64,000 nt of DNA from positions 62,001 to 126,000 of the forward strand of contig JAJVIK010000021.1 of NCBI GenBank assembly GCA_022072055.1. Direction: 5' to 3'. The translations under genes and the position numbers were made by a program. Below, piece after piece: positions 8,893 to 17,525 of this stretch (positions are counted from its first letter, which is position 1; each line of letters opens with the position of its first letter). This DNA comes from a bacterium (GTDB lineage: Bacteria > Hinthialibacterota > Hinthialibacteria > OLB16). Below the pieces are notes generated by a model. The model made no database searches, had not been told where the DNA came from, and saw only the letters and a list, made by a program, of their open reading frames with translations.

Positions 8893-9282
8893 ATGGTTCC
8901 GGCCAAGGACTTTGACGAGTATTACGACGACGAGGAAGAGGAGCTCGAGGACGAGTACGAGGAGGAGGAGGAAGAAGAAGAAGACGACGAGGAGGAAGAG
9001 GACGACGAGGATGTCGATCTCACCGCCCTTGAAATCGAACCCAACGATGAAGTGATCGAAGAGTTCGACGAAGAAGATCTGCTCGCTGAGGAAGAAGAAG
9101 AGGAGGTCGATGAGGAGGAGGGGTATGACTTCGACGAGGACGAGGAGGAGCTGGAGGAGGAGGAGGAAGGCCCGATTCGTCCGTACGGCGAGTTCTCCAA
9201 TTTCGACGAGGATGAGCTCGACCCGGATTACTCCCGTCGCGAGAATATCGAGGACTTCTTCAACGACATTGATCACGAATGA
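8893..9282 (+). CDS. Extremely acidic small protein, unknown function
   Basis: 129 aa, of which I count 76 Asp or Glu (59%) against one Lys and three Arg. The acidic runs occupy residues 6-40, 54-72 and 74-90. A less biased C-terminal part (about 92-129) has regularly placed aromatic residues. An excellent ribosome site (GGGAGGT) overlaps the mazG stop 7 bases before the ATG, and the stop overlaps the next ATG (ATGA). Translation is therefore credible despite low complexity. Probably disordered; it could bind cations or basic proteins (histone-mimic or chaperone-like), but nothing in the sequence decides this. Confidence 0.75.
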   Translation: MVPAKDFDEYYDDEEEELEDEYEEEEEEEEDDEEEEDDEDVDLTALEIEPNDEVIEEFDEEDLLAEEEEEEVDEEEGYDFDEDEEELEEEEEGPIRPYGEFSNFDEDELDPDYSRRENIEDFFNDIDHE

Positions 9283-11579
9283 ACATGCCCGGCCATGACT
9301 CGCACAAGGCGCGTCCTCTTGTTGGTGGGGGCGCCGGCCGACGAGCCCGCGTCTTTCTATTCACGGTTCTTATCCTGGCGGACGGTGGCGCCGGAGCCGC
9401 GGCCTCCGAGATGGAGCCGGGAATCCCGATCCTGATCGACACCGCCTTCGAGCGCGGTTTGTCCGACATCCTCACAATCGTCCATGCCGCGAGGACCCCG
9501 GGTATCGGACTGGTCGGTGTGCTGATCTCCTCGGACAGCCCTCGCGCCGACGCCAGGACCGCCGCCAAGATTCTCAAGTTGGCGGGACGTCCCGATGTTC
9601 CCGTTCTCCCGGGGGTCCCGAGCGCGGCCAAGTCCGCAATTCCACGCCAGTGGGCGGCGGACACCAAGTGGACCGCCTCCACGCCGCTCTCGGTGACCGA
9701 GTTCCTGATCGATCAGTCGCACCTTTACTACTCCAGTTTGTTTTATCTCGCGAGCGGGCCCTTGACGAACCTGGCGGAGACAATCCGCGAGGACCCCGGG
9801 TTCCCAATGCGGCTTGCACAGCTCTATCTGGTGGCCGAACCGCCCGGGGTGGACGCCGTCGGGGGCTGGACGCACGACCCCGGCGCGGCCCACGCGGTGC
9901 TTTCCTCTACAATCCCAATCACGATCCTCGACTCCCGAGTCCGAGAGGATTCCCTCCTCACACGGATGAGGGTGCTACGGATTGCCTCTGCTCGAACATT
10001 GCTATCGGATTCCCTCACCCGATTGATCGCCCTCCTCACGGAGGCGCCGGGTCCGGTCTCTGATCCGCTCCCTGCAACCAGCTATTTGCCGGTCGGCGGG
10101 GCCAGCCTGGGAAGACCCAAGTCGGCCCATGTGCGGATCGCGGATGGGAGGATCACTGAGGCCACCGAGGCCGACGCGCGCCCGGTTGCCTGGGCCGCGG
10201 AGTCATCGCCTTCCGCGGGCTTGAAGGAAGCCATCAGGAGGGTCTGCGATGGGCGAGGCGAGCTGACCATGACCCTGACCCGCTTTGTCACCGACATCGC
10301 CAACTTCGAGGATGCCGCGCGGGTGGAGATCGAGCGACGTCTCGAGGCTGGCATGCCCGTCGTCGCGGCGCCGGAAGGGATGGAAACCGAGAACGCTTTC
10401 CGCTTCCAGCTCCTGGCGTTCATGGGGGGGTATCTCCAGATGCTCTCCAAACTCACAGACCCGCTGGCCGCGCCTTGGCTCGAACGTTTCAAGAACGCGT
10501 TCGCGCACGAGGCCGGACTCGGACTTCGCTTGCCGGATTTGATCTATGTTCGCTGGCGACTGGAAATCACGCCCGGTCAGGCCAACCCGGTTCGCTTTGG
10601 CCTCTCGAATCGCGGGAGCCAATTGGTGTCGGAGCTCAGGGGAAGGCTCCACTTGGGGGACTGGAGCGCCGAGGATCAGATACGCGCGAGCAGCTCCGAG
10701 GCACGGTTTGAATTCGAGACTCCAGCCTTCCCAACCGACCAGCCCCTGCCGACCACGGCCGAGTTTTCTGTTTCCTTCCGCTGTCTCGATCTTCCGTTCG
10801 CTTTTTCGGCGAGCGTTCCGGTTGCCCCGAGTCCACGGGCCGAGGTTTCCAGGATCCGTCAGACCACGGAGGGGATCGAGATACGCGCGACGACGCGCTG
10901 GACTTCCCCTCACCTTTCCGCAAAGACCCTCCTCTCCGCGACCTTGCCGGGGTGCGCGGATTGCCCATCCGCCTCGGCGACAATTGAGGCGGAAACCGGT
11001 GAGACCGTGGTTGCCCTGGAGGCCCTTCGAGAAGGACCGGCTGAAAGCGGGTTGGTGAAGGTCAACCTCGCTGAACACACCGGAGGAGCGAGGGTCTCGG
11101 AGGCTTTCGCGCTTCTCCCGGGACGCGGTGATCCGTTGCTCCTGGATGGGAGCGCCTCATTAGGGAGCGGGACCTTCGCGGTGAGGCGCGAGGAGACCTG
11201 GGGTTGGAGCACGGATTTCCTCGGCGGTTGTGGGAGCCTGGATTACCGGGTGGCGCCCTCGGGGTTCCCGATTTCGGCCTCTCAGCCCGTGTGGCTGGAA
11301 GTCGATTATTTCAGCGAGGGGGATGAGACCGACACCTTTCGAATCGAAGCCGCAACCGAATCCCTCGAGTTTCAGCCGGTGACAGCCTGGATGATCAAAC
11401 CTGAAGAGCGCGGCTGGCGGACCGACCGATTCCGCGCCTCCCCCATGACTGAGCCGCTCTTCCAACAAGGCCGCGTTCGATGGCTTCGCGTTCGGGCGGG
11501 AGAGGATGGGGATGAGATAATCCGCTCGCTCCGAGCGCTCAATCATCCGTCAACCCCAGGCGCGCGCGAGCACCCCTGA
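9279..11579 (+). CDS. Secreted protein with degenerate nucleoside-hydrolase-like domain
   Basis: 766 aa. A basic segment and hydrophobic stretch (about 20-43, ending GAAAS) suggest export. Residues about 48-300 resemble inosine-uridine nucleoside hydrolases: 'PILIDTAFERGLSDILTIVHAA', 'AAKILKLAGRPDVPVLPG' and 'LASGPLTNLAETI' match their core strands and helices. The calcium-binding DTDxGxDD motif is not preserved (it reads DTAFERGLSD), so catalysis is doubtful. The remaining 450 residues include a helical part and beta-sandwich-like C-terminal segments I do not recognise. Its ATG overlaps the acidic gene's stop, implying coupled translation. Confidence 0.7.
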   Translation: MNMPGHDSHKARPLVGGGAGRRARVFLFTVLILADGGAGAAASEMEPGIPILIDTAFERGLSDILTIVHAARTPGIGLVGVLISSDSPRADARTAAKILKLAGRPDVPVLPGVPSAAKSAIPRQWAADTKWTASTPLSVTEFLIDQSHLYYSSLFYLASGPLTNLAETIREDPGFPMRLAQLYLVAEPPGVDAVGGWTHDPGAAHAVLSSTIPITILDSRVREDSLLTRMRVLRIASARTLLSDSLTRLIALLTEAPGPVSDPLPATSYLPVGGASLGRPKSAHVRIADGRITEATEADARPVAWAAESSPSAGLKEAIRRVCDGRGELTMTLTRFVTDIANFEDAARVEIERRLEAGMPVVAAPEGMETENAFRFQLLAFMGGYLQMLSKLTDPLAAPWLERFKNAFAHEAGLGLRLPDLIYVRWRLEITPGQANPVRFGLSNRGSQLVSELRGRLHLGDWSAEDQIRASSSEARFEFETPAFPTDQPLPTTAEFSVSFRCLDLPFAFSASVPVAPSPRAEVSRIRQTTEGIEIRATTRWTSPHLSAKTLLSATLPGCADCPSASATIEAETGETVVALEALREGPAESGLVKVNLAEHTGGARVSEAFALLPGRGDPLLLDGSASLGSGTFAVRREETWGWSTDFLGGCGSLDYRVAPSGFPISASQPVWLEVDYFSEGDETDTFRIEAATESLEFQPVTAWMIKPEERGWRTDRFRASPMTEPLFQQGRVRWLRVRAGEDGDEIIRSLRALNHPSTPGAREHP

Positions 11580-11606
11580 TTGTGCCCTCCCCTCCCCCGC
11601 TGTAAC

Positions 11607-12170
11607 ATGCCGGCGCGTATGGATTACCGGTTGAAGGAACTGCCCCGCAAGGACTGGCTCTTGGTCCTTTGGGATTACCATCACGGCCACCTGCCGCCGG
11701 AAAAGCATCAGGCGGTGGAAGAACTTACTCGGAGCGATTTGGACGCCCGCACGGATTCCGAGCGAGTGCTTGAAATCATCAACGAGCTGCGCCAGATCGG
11801 TCGCTGGGACCCATCTCCCGAATTTCAACTCGAGGCCCTGGATCGCCTGATCCGCGCCGGAGAGCCTTCGCGCCTTCCCAAGATCCTGGTGGCTGCCGTG
11901 GCGTTGGTGATCCTCCTTGTGGCGCTCTACTTCTTGTTTCGAGGAGAGGAAGTCGAATCGAAGCTGGTCCCGCTCACGCCCTCGCCCGAAACGATCTCCC
12001 TCTTCTCCCCTCCGGCGGACACCTCAATCCACCTCCGTCGTCCGGAACGCGCCGAGCCGGCGCTCCCACGCTGGGTCGAATCCACGACGCTGGAACTGCG
12101 CGACCCCGTGGCGAATATCGAAACGGAAGTGGACAACCGCTTTCCGGGAGTTCTGAATCCCTCCCCTTGA
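11607..12170 (+). CDS. Single-pass membrane protein, possibly anti-sigma-like
   Basis: 187 aa from the ATG at 11607 (ATGs at 11607 and 11619 are both possible). A soluble helical N-terminal part (about 1-85, 'DYHHGHLPPEKHQAVEEL') precedes one membrane helix (about 91-110, 'LVAAVALVILLVALYFLF'), then a Pro/Ser/Thr-rich outer tail. This layout resembles anti-sigma factors but lacks the Cys-containing zinc motif and no sigma gene is adjacent. It sits 27 bases after the nucleoside-hydrolase-like gene and 6 bases before the ABC ATPase. Confidence 0.6.
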   Translation: MPARMDYRLKELPRKDWLLVLWDYHHGHLPPEKHQAVEELTRSDLDARTDSERVLEIINELRQIGRWDPSPEFQLEALDRLIRAGEPSRLPKILVAAVALVILLVALYFLFRGEEVESKLVPLTPSPETISLFSPPADTSIHLRRPERAEPALPRWVESTTLELRDPVANIETEVDNRFPGVLNPSP

Positions 12171-12176
12171 CCCGCG

Positions 12177-13157
12177 ATGACAGTCTCCCCCGCCGACCTC
12201 CCACCCTCCCCTTCTTCCCAAACCACCATTTCCGTTCGTGGCCTGACCCGCCGCTTCGGCAAGTTCACCGCGGTCGATTCGGTCAGCTTCGACATCGAGC
12301 AGGGGGCCATCTTCGGTTTTCTCGGTCCGAACGGCTCAGGCAAGTCCACGGTGATCCGGATGCTTTGCGGGCTTTTGGAGCCGACCGCCGGAAACGCGGT
12401 GCTCGATGGAATCGATGTCACCCGCCGACCGGAGGCGATCAAGGAGCGGATCGGCTATACCTCGCAAAGGTTCAGCCTATACGAGGACCTGACGGTGGAT
12501 GAAAATATCCGTTTCTTCGGGCGGATCTATGGCCTTTCGGGGACGCGTTTGAAGAATCGCCGCGAGGCGGTCCTTGCCCTACTCGGGTTGGGACCCTACA
12601 CCCCGCGTCTCGCGGGTAAACTCTCGGGCGGATGGAAACAGCGTCTCGCCGTGGCCTGCGCGCTCCTGCATGAACCCAGAATCCTGTTTCTCGATGAGCC
12701 CACCGCCGGAATCGATCCGGTCGCTCGCCGTGACTTGTGGGACCTGCTGTTCCTGCTCTCGGGCCAGGGGACAACTCTGTTTGTCACGACCCACTATATG
12801 GACGAAGCTGAGCGCTGCACCAAGGTGGGGTACATTCACCATTCCAAGCTGATGGTCTGTGGGGAACCCGAAACATTGAAGGCGATGGAGGAGGTCACGC
12901 CCAAGGGCATGGTTCGGATGGAGATCGAGTGCACGCACCCCACGGCCATGCTCGAAAGACTACGCGCCCTCGAAGGGGTTGAGGACGCCACCCTTTTCGG
13001 ACAGGCAATCCACCTGCTCGCCGATTCCGCGCTCGCCCCCGAGACGATTCGCCGGTCAATCGAAAGCGGCGGGTCCGAATGTAAGGCGATCCGGCCCATC
13101 GAACCCTCGTTGGAGGATGTTTTCGTGATGCTGACCCGGAGGAACAGCGAAGGATGA
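12177..13157 (+). CDS. ABC-2 type transporter ATP-binding protein
   Basis: 326 aa. Walker A is GPNGSGKST (about 52-60), the Q-loop 'YTSQRFSLYEDLTVDENI', the signature LSGGWKQR, Walker B 'ILFLDEPTAGID', and the switch His 'LFVTTHYMDEAE'. The C-terminal 90 residues are the accessory domain usual in ABC-2 exporters (CcmA/YbhF-like). It powers the permease encoded 25 bases downstream, probably drug, lipid or polysaccharide export across the inner membrane. Confidence 0.92.
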   Translation: MTVSPADLPPSPSSQTTISVRGLTRRFGKFTAVDSVSFDIEQGAIFGFLGPNGSGKSTVIRMLCGLLEPTAGNAVLDGIDVTRRPEAIKERIGYTSQRFSLYEDLTVDENIRFFGRIYGLSGTRLKNRREAVLALLGLGPYTPRLAGKLSGGWKQRLAVACALLHEPRILFLDEPTAGIDPVARRDLWDLLFLLSGQGTTLFVTTHYMDEAERCTKVGYIHHSKLMVCGEPETLKAMEEVTPKGMVRMEIECTHPTAMLERLRALEGVEDATLFGQAIHLLADSALAPETIRRSIESGGSECKAIRPIEPSLEDVFVMLTRRNSEG

Positions 13158-13182
13158 ACAAGGGAAGCCGGGGAAGCCCCCC

Positions 13183-14289
13183 ATGATCCTGCGAGGGCTC
13201 TCCGCGATCATGTACAAGGAGACGGTTCAGATCCGCCGGGACCCGAGCACCCGCTTTGTGTTCCTGATTCCGGTGATTCAGACCATCATCTTCGGCTACG
13301 CGATCGACATGGACATCCAACACATCCGGACCATCGTGCATGACATGGATCGAAGCGCGGAGAGCCGTCGCCTGGTGGAAAGCCTGGCGAACACACAGAC
13401 GTTCGACGTGGTGGAGGAGGTCCACGGCGACCTGGAGGTTCACCGGCGGATTGTCGCCGGAACCGCGCGCGTGGGGGTGATTGTCCCCCCGGACTTCAGC
13501 GCCAAGATCCTGCGGGGAGAAAAGGCCACGGTCCAGGTGTTGGTGGATGGCTCGGACAGCTCGGTCGCCACCAACGCGGTCCAGACCGCGCTCGGGGTGG
13601 GTTACCTCCAGGCCCTGCAGCGAGCCGGGGTGACTCCGGAGACCGCCTCAATCGAGGTTCGCCCGCGCGTGCTCTTCAATCCCGACTTGGAGAGCTCCCA
13701 CTTTTATGTGCCCGGCTTGATCGGAATCATCCTTCAAGTGGTCACCGTGTTCCTGACCGCCTTCGCGATTGTCCGGGAACGCGAGCGCGGGACCCTTGAG
13801 CAGCTGGTCGTGACCCCGGTTTCAAAGGGCGCGCTCATCCTAGGGAAGCTGGTCCCCTACTGCGTGATCGGGATGGTGCAGACCCTGTTTGTCTTGCTGC
13901 TCATGCGCTGGGTCTTCGGGGTTCCGGTCGAGGGGGATGTGTTCCTGCTGCTGTCCCTCTCCGCGCTGTTCTTGCTCCCCGCGCTGGCGATGGGGATCCT
14001 GGTTTCGACCGTGTCGAGCAACCAGGCCCAGGCCATGCAGATGGGAATGCTGATCATGCTTCCCTCGATCCTGCTGTCGGGATTCGCCTTTCCACGCGAG
14101 ACCATGCCGGGTCCGATCTATCTCTTGACATTCCTCATCCCGGTCACCTACTACGTGCAAATCCTTCGTGGCATCATACTCCGCGGAGCGGGCTTCTGGG
14201 CGCTCTGGCCGCAGACACTCATCCTTGCCGTGTTCGCGGTGGTGCTGGTGGTCGCCAGCTCTCTCAGATTCCAGAAACGGATCGGGTGA
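13183..14289 (+). CDS. ABC-2 type transporter permease
   Basis: 368 aa. The first membrane helix follows 'MYKETVQIRRDPSTRFVFLIPVIQTIIFGYAID', a typical YhhJ/YbhR-like start. A soluble extracytoplasmic domain (about 45-180) is followed by five more helices, including 'GLIGIILQVVTVFLTAFAIVRERERGTLEQL', whose ERERGTLEQL is an ABC-2 hallmark. Partner of the preceding ATPase. It ends 11 bases before the LacI-type regulator. Confidence 0.92.
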   Translation: MILRGLSAIMYKETVQIRRDPSTRFVFLIPVIQTIIFGYAIDMDIQHIRTIVHDMDRSAESRRLVESLANTQTFDVVEEVHGDLEVHRRIVAGTARVGVIVPPDFSAKILRGEKATVQVLVDGSDSSVATNAVQTALGVGYLQALQRAGVTPETASIEVRPRVLFNPDLESSHFYVPGLIGIILQVVTVFLTAFAIVRERERGTLEQLVVTPVSKGALILGKLVPYCVIGMVQTLFVLLLMRWVFGVPVEGDVFLLLSLSALFLLPALAMGILVSTVSSNQAQAMQMGMLIMLPSILLSGFAFPRETMPGPIYLLTFLIPVTYYVQILRGIILRGAGFWALWPQTLILAVFAVVLVVASSLRFQKRIG

Positions 14290-14300
14290 TCGAGTCACAC

Positions 14301-15356
14301 ATGACGACTGTAAGAAGGAAACGATCGACATTGAGGGAGGTCGCCGAATATGCCGGGGTCTCCACCGCGACAGTCTCGCTCGTGGTGAACGGCAAGGCGG
14401 GGGACGCCGGAATCACCGAGGCCACCCAGCAGGCGGTCTACAACGCCATCGAGAAGCTGCAGTACACCCCTAACAGAATGGCCAGCGCCGTGGTCACCGG
14501 AAGGAGCCGAATGGTCGGGGTGGTCTCGGCGCTTTCCCGCGAGCTCTTCGACACCCAGTTCGGCTCTCGAGTGCTGAGCGGATTTGTGCGCGGCGCTCGC
14601 GAGCGCGGCTACCACTTCGTGTTCCTGGAAGATATCACCCGCAACAGCGAGGACCACGTTCGCGTGCTCCAGGACGCGCGAGAGATGTGCTTGGAGGGGC
14701 TGATTCTCCTGATCGATGTGGGACGGGACGAGAAGGTGTTTGACGTGGGCAAATGGTTGTCCACCTCGATCCCGGTGGTATCGGTCCAGTTCACCTTCGA
14801 TCCTGAAGGGGCCCCGGGCTTCCGGGTGAACCACCAGAACGCCGTGGAGGAGTGTATCGATCACTTTGTCCGTCGGGGGCATGAGCAAATCGGTTTCGGC
14901 GCGCGGCACATCGACTTGCGCTCCAGATCCACCGTCGCGGTCATCGAGCGCGCCCTGGCTCGACGAGGTCTATCGTTCGATCCGGGGTGCGTGTTCGAGG
15001 TTCCGCGCTGGGATCGGATCGGCTCCTTCGTGGACGCGTATTTGAAGAAGCGACCGAGCGCGATGATCATCCTGTATGATGGGGAGGCGGTTCGCGCGGT
15101 CACCGCGCTGCGCGAGGCGGGGATTCAGGTTCCGCGCGATTTGTCCGTGATCGGGTACGGCGACTCCCCTCTGTGCACCGATTTCGCCCCCGCTCTTTCA
15201 ACCTATCGTCCCCCGCTGGAGGAGATCGGTCGGGACGCGATCCAGTACCTGATACGCTGTGTCGAAGACGGGACCGCGCCGCGTCGAGACGAGGTTCGGG
15301 ACATGACAGGGCAATTGGTCCTGCGTCAGTCTACCGGCTCCGCCCCGGGACATTAA
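14301..15356 (+). CDS. LacI family transcriptional regulator
   Basis: 351 aa from the ATG at 14301; a GTG five codons earlier overlaps the permease stop. The helix-turn-helix is 'TLREVAEYAGVSTATVSLVVNG' with the hinge 'TPNRMASAV'. A periplasmic-binding-type sugar domain follows ('MVGVVSALSRELFDTQFGSRVLSGFVRGARERGYH'), ending in the usual 'GRDAIQYLI' region. The ligand is probably a sugar or derivative. It may control the upstream transporter run; a candidate operator lies immediately after its stop (15360-15375). Confidence 0.92.
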   Translation: MTTVRRKRSTLREVAEYAGVSTATVSLVVNGKAGDAGITEATQQAVYNAIEKLQYTPNRMASAVVTGRSRMVGVVSALSRELFDTQFGSRVLSGFVRGARERGYHFVFLEDITRNSEDHVRVLQDAREMCLEGLILLIDVGRDEKVFDVGKWLSTSIPVVSVQFTFDPEGAPGFRVNHQNAVEECIDHFVRRGHEQIGFGARHIDLRSRSTVAVIERALARRGLSFDPGCVFEVPRWDRIGSFVDAYLKKRPSAMIILYDGEAVRAVTALREAGIQVPRDLSVIGYGDSPLCTDFAPALSTYRPPLEEIGRDAIQYLIRCVEDGTAPRRDEVRDMTGQLVLRQSTGSAPGH

Positions 15357-15359
15357 GCG

Positions 15360-15375
15360 TTTCAAGCGCCTGAAA
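15360..15375. promoter_or_regulatory. Candidate LacI-type operator
   Basis: TTTCAAGCGCCTGAAA is a 16-base palindrome with a single non-matching pair and a central CG, the layout typical of LacI-family operators. It lies directly after the LacI gene and 140 bases before the acyl-CoA synthetase. I found no second copy upstream of the transporter genes. Confidence 0.35.
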
Positions 15376-15517
15376 ATATCGACCGCGCGCGCTTCCCTCA
15401 AGCGCCGGGGTGTCCTATCATCAACTTGGCCGGTTGAGTTCACCAACCTTCGATTCCAAAACGAATTCGCCGTACTTTTCTCGGCCGCCCCCATAGAAAA
15501 CCGGAGGAGGAGCTGTC

Positions 15518-17086
15518 TTGTCCCTGTCCCTCGCCTCGATCGTGACCGAAACCGCCCGACGGCTCCCGGATCAGACCGCGCTGATCATGGATGAGACCCG
15601 CTACACCTACAGGCAGCTGCGTGAACTGATGCTCTCCACGGCCGCGTATCTCCAAGGGCTCGGAGTGGATCGCGGAACCCGGCTGGCCCTCATGTGCCCC
15701 AACCGTCCGGAATTCACCATCTCCTATTACGGGGCGCTCGCCGCGGGAGCGACCGTGGTGACGCTCAATAACCTCTTGGTCGCGGATGAGATTGTCTACC
15801 AAGTGGAGAACTCCGATTCCGTGGGCGTGATCTGCGATTTGGACTCTTACCCCCAGGTTCGGGACGCGGTTCAGCGAACCGGATGCTGCAAGTGGATCCT
15901 GATCGCCGCTCTGGATTGCGAAGAGGCGCGGCGCGCCGATCCCTCCAGACCCAGTCTTGGTGAGGCTATTCGCGCGAACGCCCCACTGGAATCGTATGTG
16001 CAGACTCGCCCGGATGACACCGCCGTGGTGATGTACACCTCCGGCACCACGGGACGCCCCAAGGGGGCCGAACTCACCCATTTCAACCTTTGGGAGAACG
16101 CCAGGATTGTCTCGGAGCGCACCTTCGGGGAAAGGGAGGATGAAATCCTGCCGCTTGGACCGGGACATGTCGCGGTGGCGGTCCTGCCCCTTTTCCACTC
16201 CTTCGGCCAGACCTGTGTGCAGAACGCCCTCTTGTTTAACGGCGGCGCGATCACTTACCTGCCCCGCTTTGACGCCATCAAGCTCGCCGACATCATTGAG
16301 CGCGACAAAGTCACGATCCTGGACGCGGTCCCGACCATCTATAACGCCCTGATCAGTTCGGAGGAAATTCCGCCTGAAAAGCTCCGCACGCTCTCCTTCG
16401 GCATCAGCGGTGGCGCCGCCCTTCCCATCGAGGTCCGCAAGGCTTTCGAGGAGCGTTACCGGATGCCGATTCTTGAAGGCTATGGCCTCACCGAGACCTC
16501 GCCGGTTGCTTGCGCCCAGGCCCGGTGGAGGCCGATCAAGACAGGCAGCATCGGTCAACCGGTCCCCGGAGTGGAGATGAGGATCTTCGACGACAACGAC
16601 CGTGAGCTGCCTCCCGGCGTTGAGGGCGAGGTGGTGATCCGCGGCCGCAACATCATGAAGGGGTACCTGAACTACCCCGAGGCCACCGAGCAGGTCATGC
16701 GCTCCGGGTGGTTCCATTCCGGAGACATCGGGAAGACGGACGAGGATGGCGACTTCTACATTGTGGACCGGAAGAAAGACATGATTATCCGCGGCGGCTT
16801 TAACGTTTATCCACGCGAGGTCGAGGAGGTCCTTTACGCCCACCCGGATGTTGTCGAGGCAAGTGTCATCGGCGTACCGGACAGTCATTATGGCGAGGAG
16901 GTCAAAGCGGTGGTCGCCCTCCGAGACGGGGCCTCGCTGACGGAAGCGGAGCTTGTGGCGTACTGCAAGCAGCACGTGGCGGCATACAAGTATCCGCGGA
17001 AGATCGAGTTTGTGGCCGAATTGCCCAAAGGTCCGACGGGGAAGATATTGAAGCGGGAGATTCGACGGCTTTTTGCCGCCGGATAG
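15518..17086 (+). CDS. Long-chain fatty acid-CoA ligase / AMP-dependent synthetase
   Basis: 522 aa. Translation starts at TTG, supported by GGAGGAGG 8 bases upstream. The AMP-binding P-loop motif is 'YTSGTTGRPKGAELTH' (about 170-185). 'EGYGLTETSPV' and the hinge 'GDIGKTDEDGDFYIVDRKKDMIIRGG' are FadD-like, and the catalytic Lys motif near the end is 'PKGPTGKILKREI'. It activates a carboxylic acid to acyl-AMP and then acyl-CoA. An acyl-CoA dehydrogenase is encoded 38 kb away; no beta-oxidation genes are adjacent. Confidence 0.93.
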   Translation: MSLSLASIVTETARRLPDQTALIMDETRYTYRQLRELMLSTAAYLQGLGVDRGTRLALMCPNRPEFTISYYGALAAGATVVTLNNLLVADEIVYQVENSDSVGVICDLDSYPQVRDAVQRTGCCKWILIAALDCEEARRADPSRPSLGEAIRANAPLESYVQTRPDDTAVVMYTSGTTGRPKGAELTHFNLWENARIVSERTFGEREDEILPLGPGHVAVAVLPLFHSFGQTCVQNALLFNGGAITYLPRFDAIKLADIIERDKVTILDAVPTIYNALISSEEIPPEKLRTLSFGISGGAALPIEVRKAFEERYRMPILEGYGLTETSPVACAQARWRPIKTGSIGQPVPGVEMRIFDDNDRELPPGVEGEVVIRGRNIMKGYLNYPEATEQVMRSGWFHSGDIGKTDEDGDFYIVDRKKDMIIRGGFNVYPREVEEVLYAHPDVVEASVIGVPDSHYGEEVKAVVALRDGASLTEAELVAYCKQHVAAYKYPRKIEFVAELPKGPTGKILKREIRRLFAAG

Positions 17087-17525
17087 TAGGAATGCGGAAT
17101 AATGATGGAAATGTCATATCCTAATAACAGTTCCACTCGCTCCCGGCATTGAGCGGAGCCTCCCCCAATGATCGGGAAATATGGACGTGGGGCATACCAC
17201 TTTCCTGTTATCAAGCGGGTAATTTAAATGATGGCAATCCGGAATAATCGATCTCCTAAGCAATCTAACAATTAATTCTTCTAATCCAGTTGACCCTACC
17301 GGATCGAAGCGTGTATGTTTCGCCCCGGATGCCGCCCTCCACACTGGATTCTTTTTGTTCAGGCCCGAAGGCATGTGGAGGCCTCTCGTCGGTGGGCGCC
17401 TCGTATACTTCAGGCCTCTTGCCTCCTCGGATTCGCTCAATCGAGTAGAGCCGGTCGGTATCCAACCGCAAATGACAGGGTTCGGGCCGAAGCCTTTCGG
17501 GTCCGAATGAAAGGAGTCTGCTTTC
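17087..17525. other. 439-base gene-free stretch with long leader of the surface-protein operon
   Basis: No supported coding frame. The first 200 bases are AT-richer than the surroundings (AATTTAAATGATGG, AACAATTAATTC). They end in a possible promoter TTGACC-N18-TATGTT (17290-17319). The following 200 bases would be a long 5' leader. Just before the ribosome site is a hairpin of TTCGG-g-CC (17481-17488) with GG-gt-CCGAA (17499-17507); its 3' arm ends a few bases before AAAGGAG, so it could affect translation of the next gene. Confidence 0.4.
17290..17319 (+). promoter_or_regulatory. Possible promoter of the surface-protein operon
   Basis: TTGACC (17290-17295), an 18-base spacer and TATGTT (17314-17319). 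Five of six -35 bases match the sigma-70 consensus; the -10 has four. This would give a leader of about 200 nt before the ATG at 17526. Confidence 0.35.

Noticed and set aside
8922-9200. Poly-serine frame on the minus strand
   Set aside because: It is the exact complement of the acidic gene's GAG/GAC runs. The plus-strand gene has the ribosome site.
15440-16975. 511-codon minus-strand frame
   Set aside because: It is antisense to the acyl-CoA synthetase, which has every family motif and a strong ribosome site.
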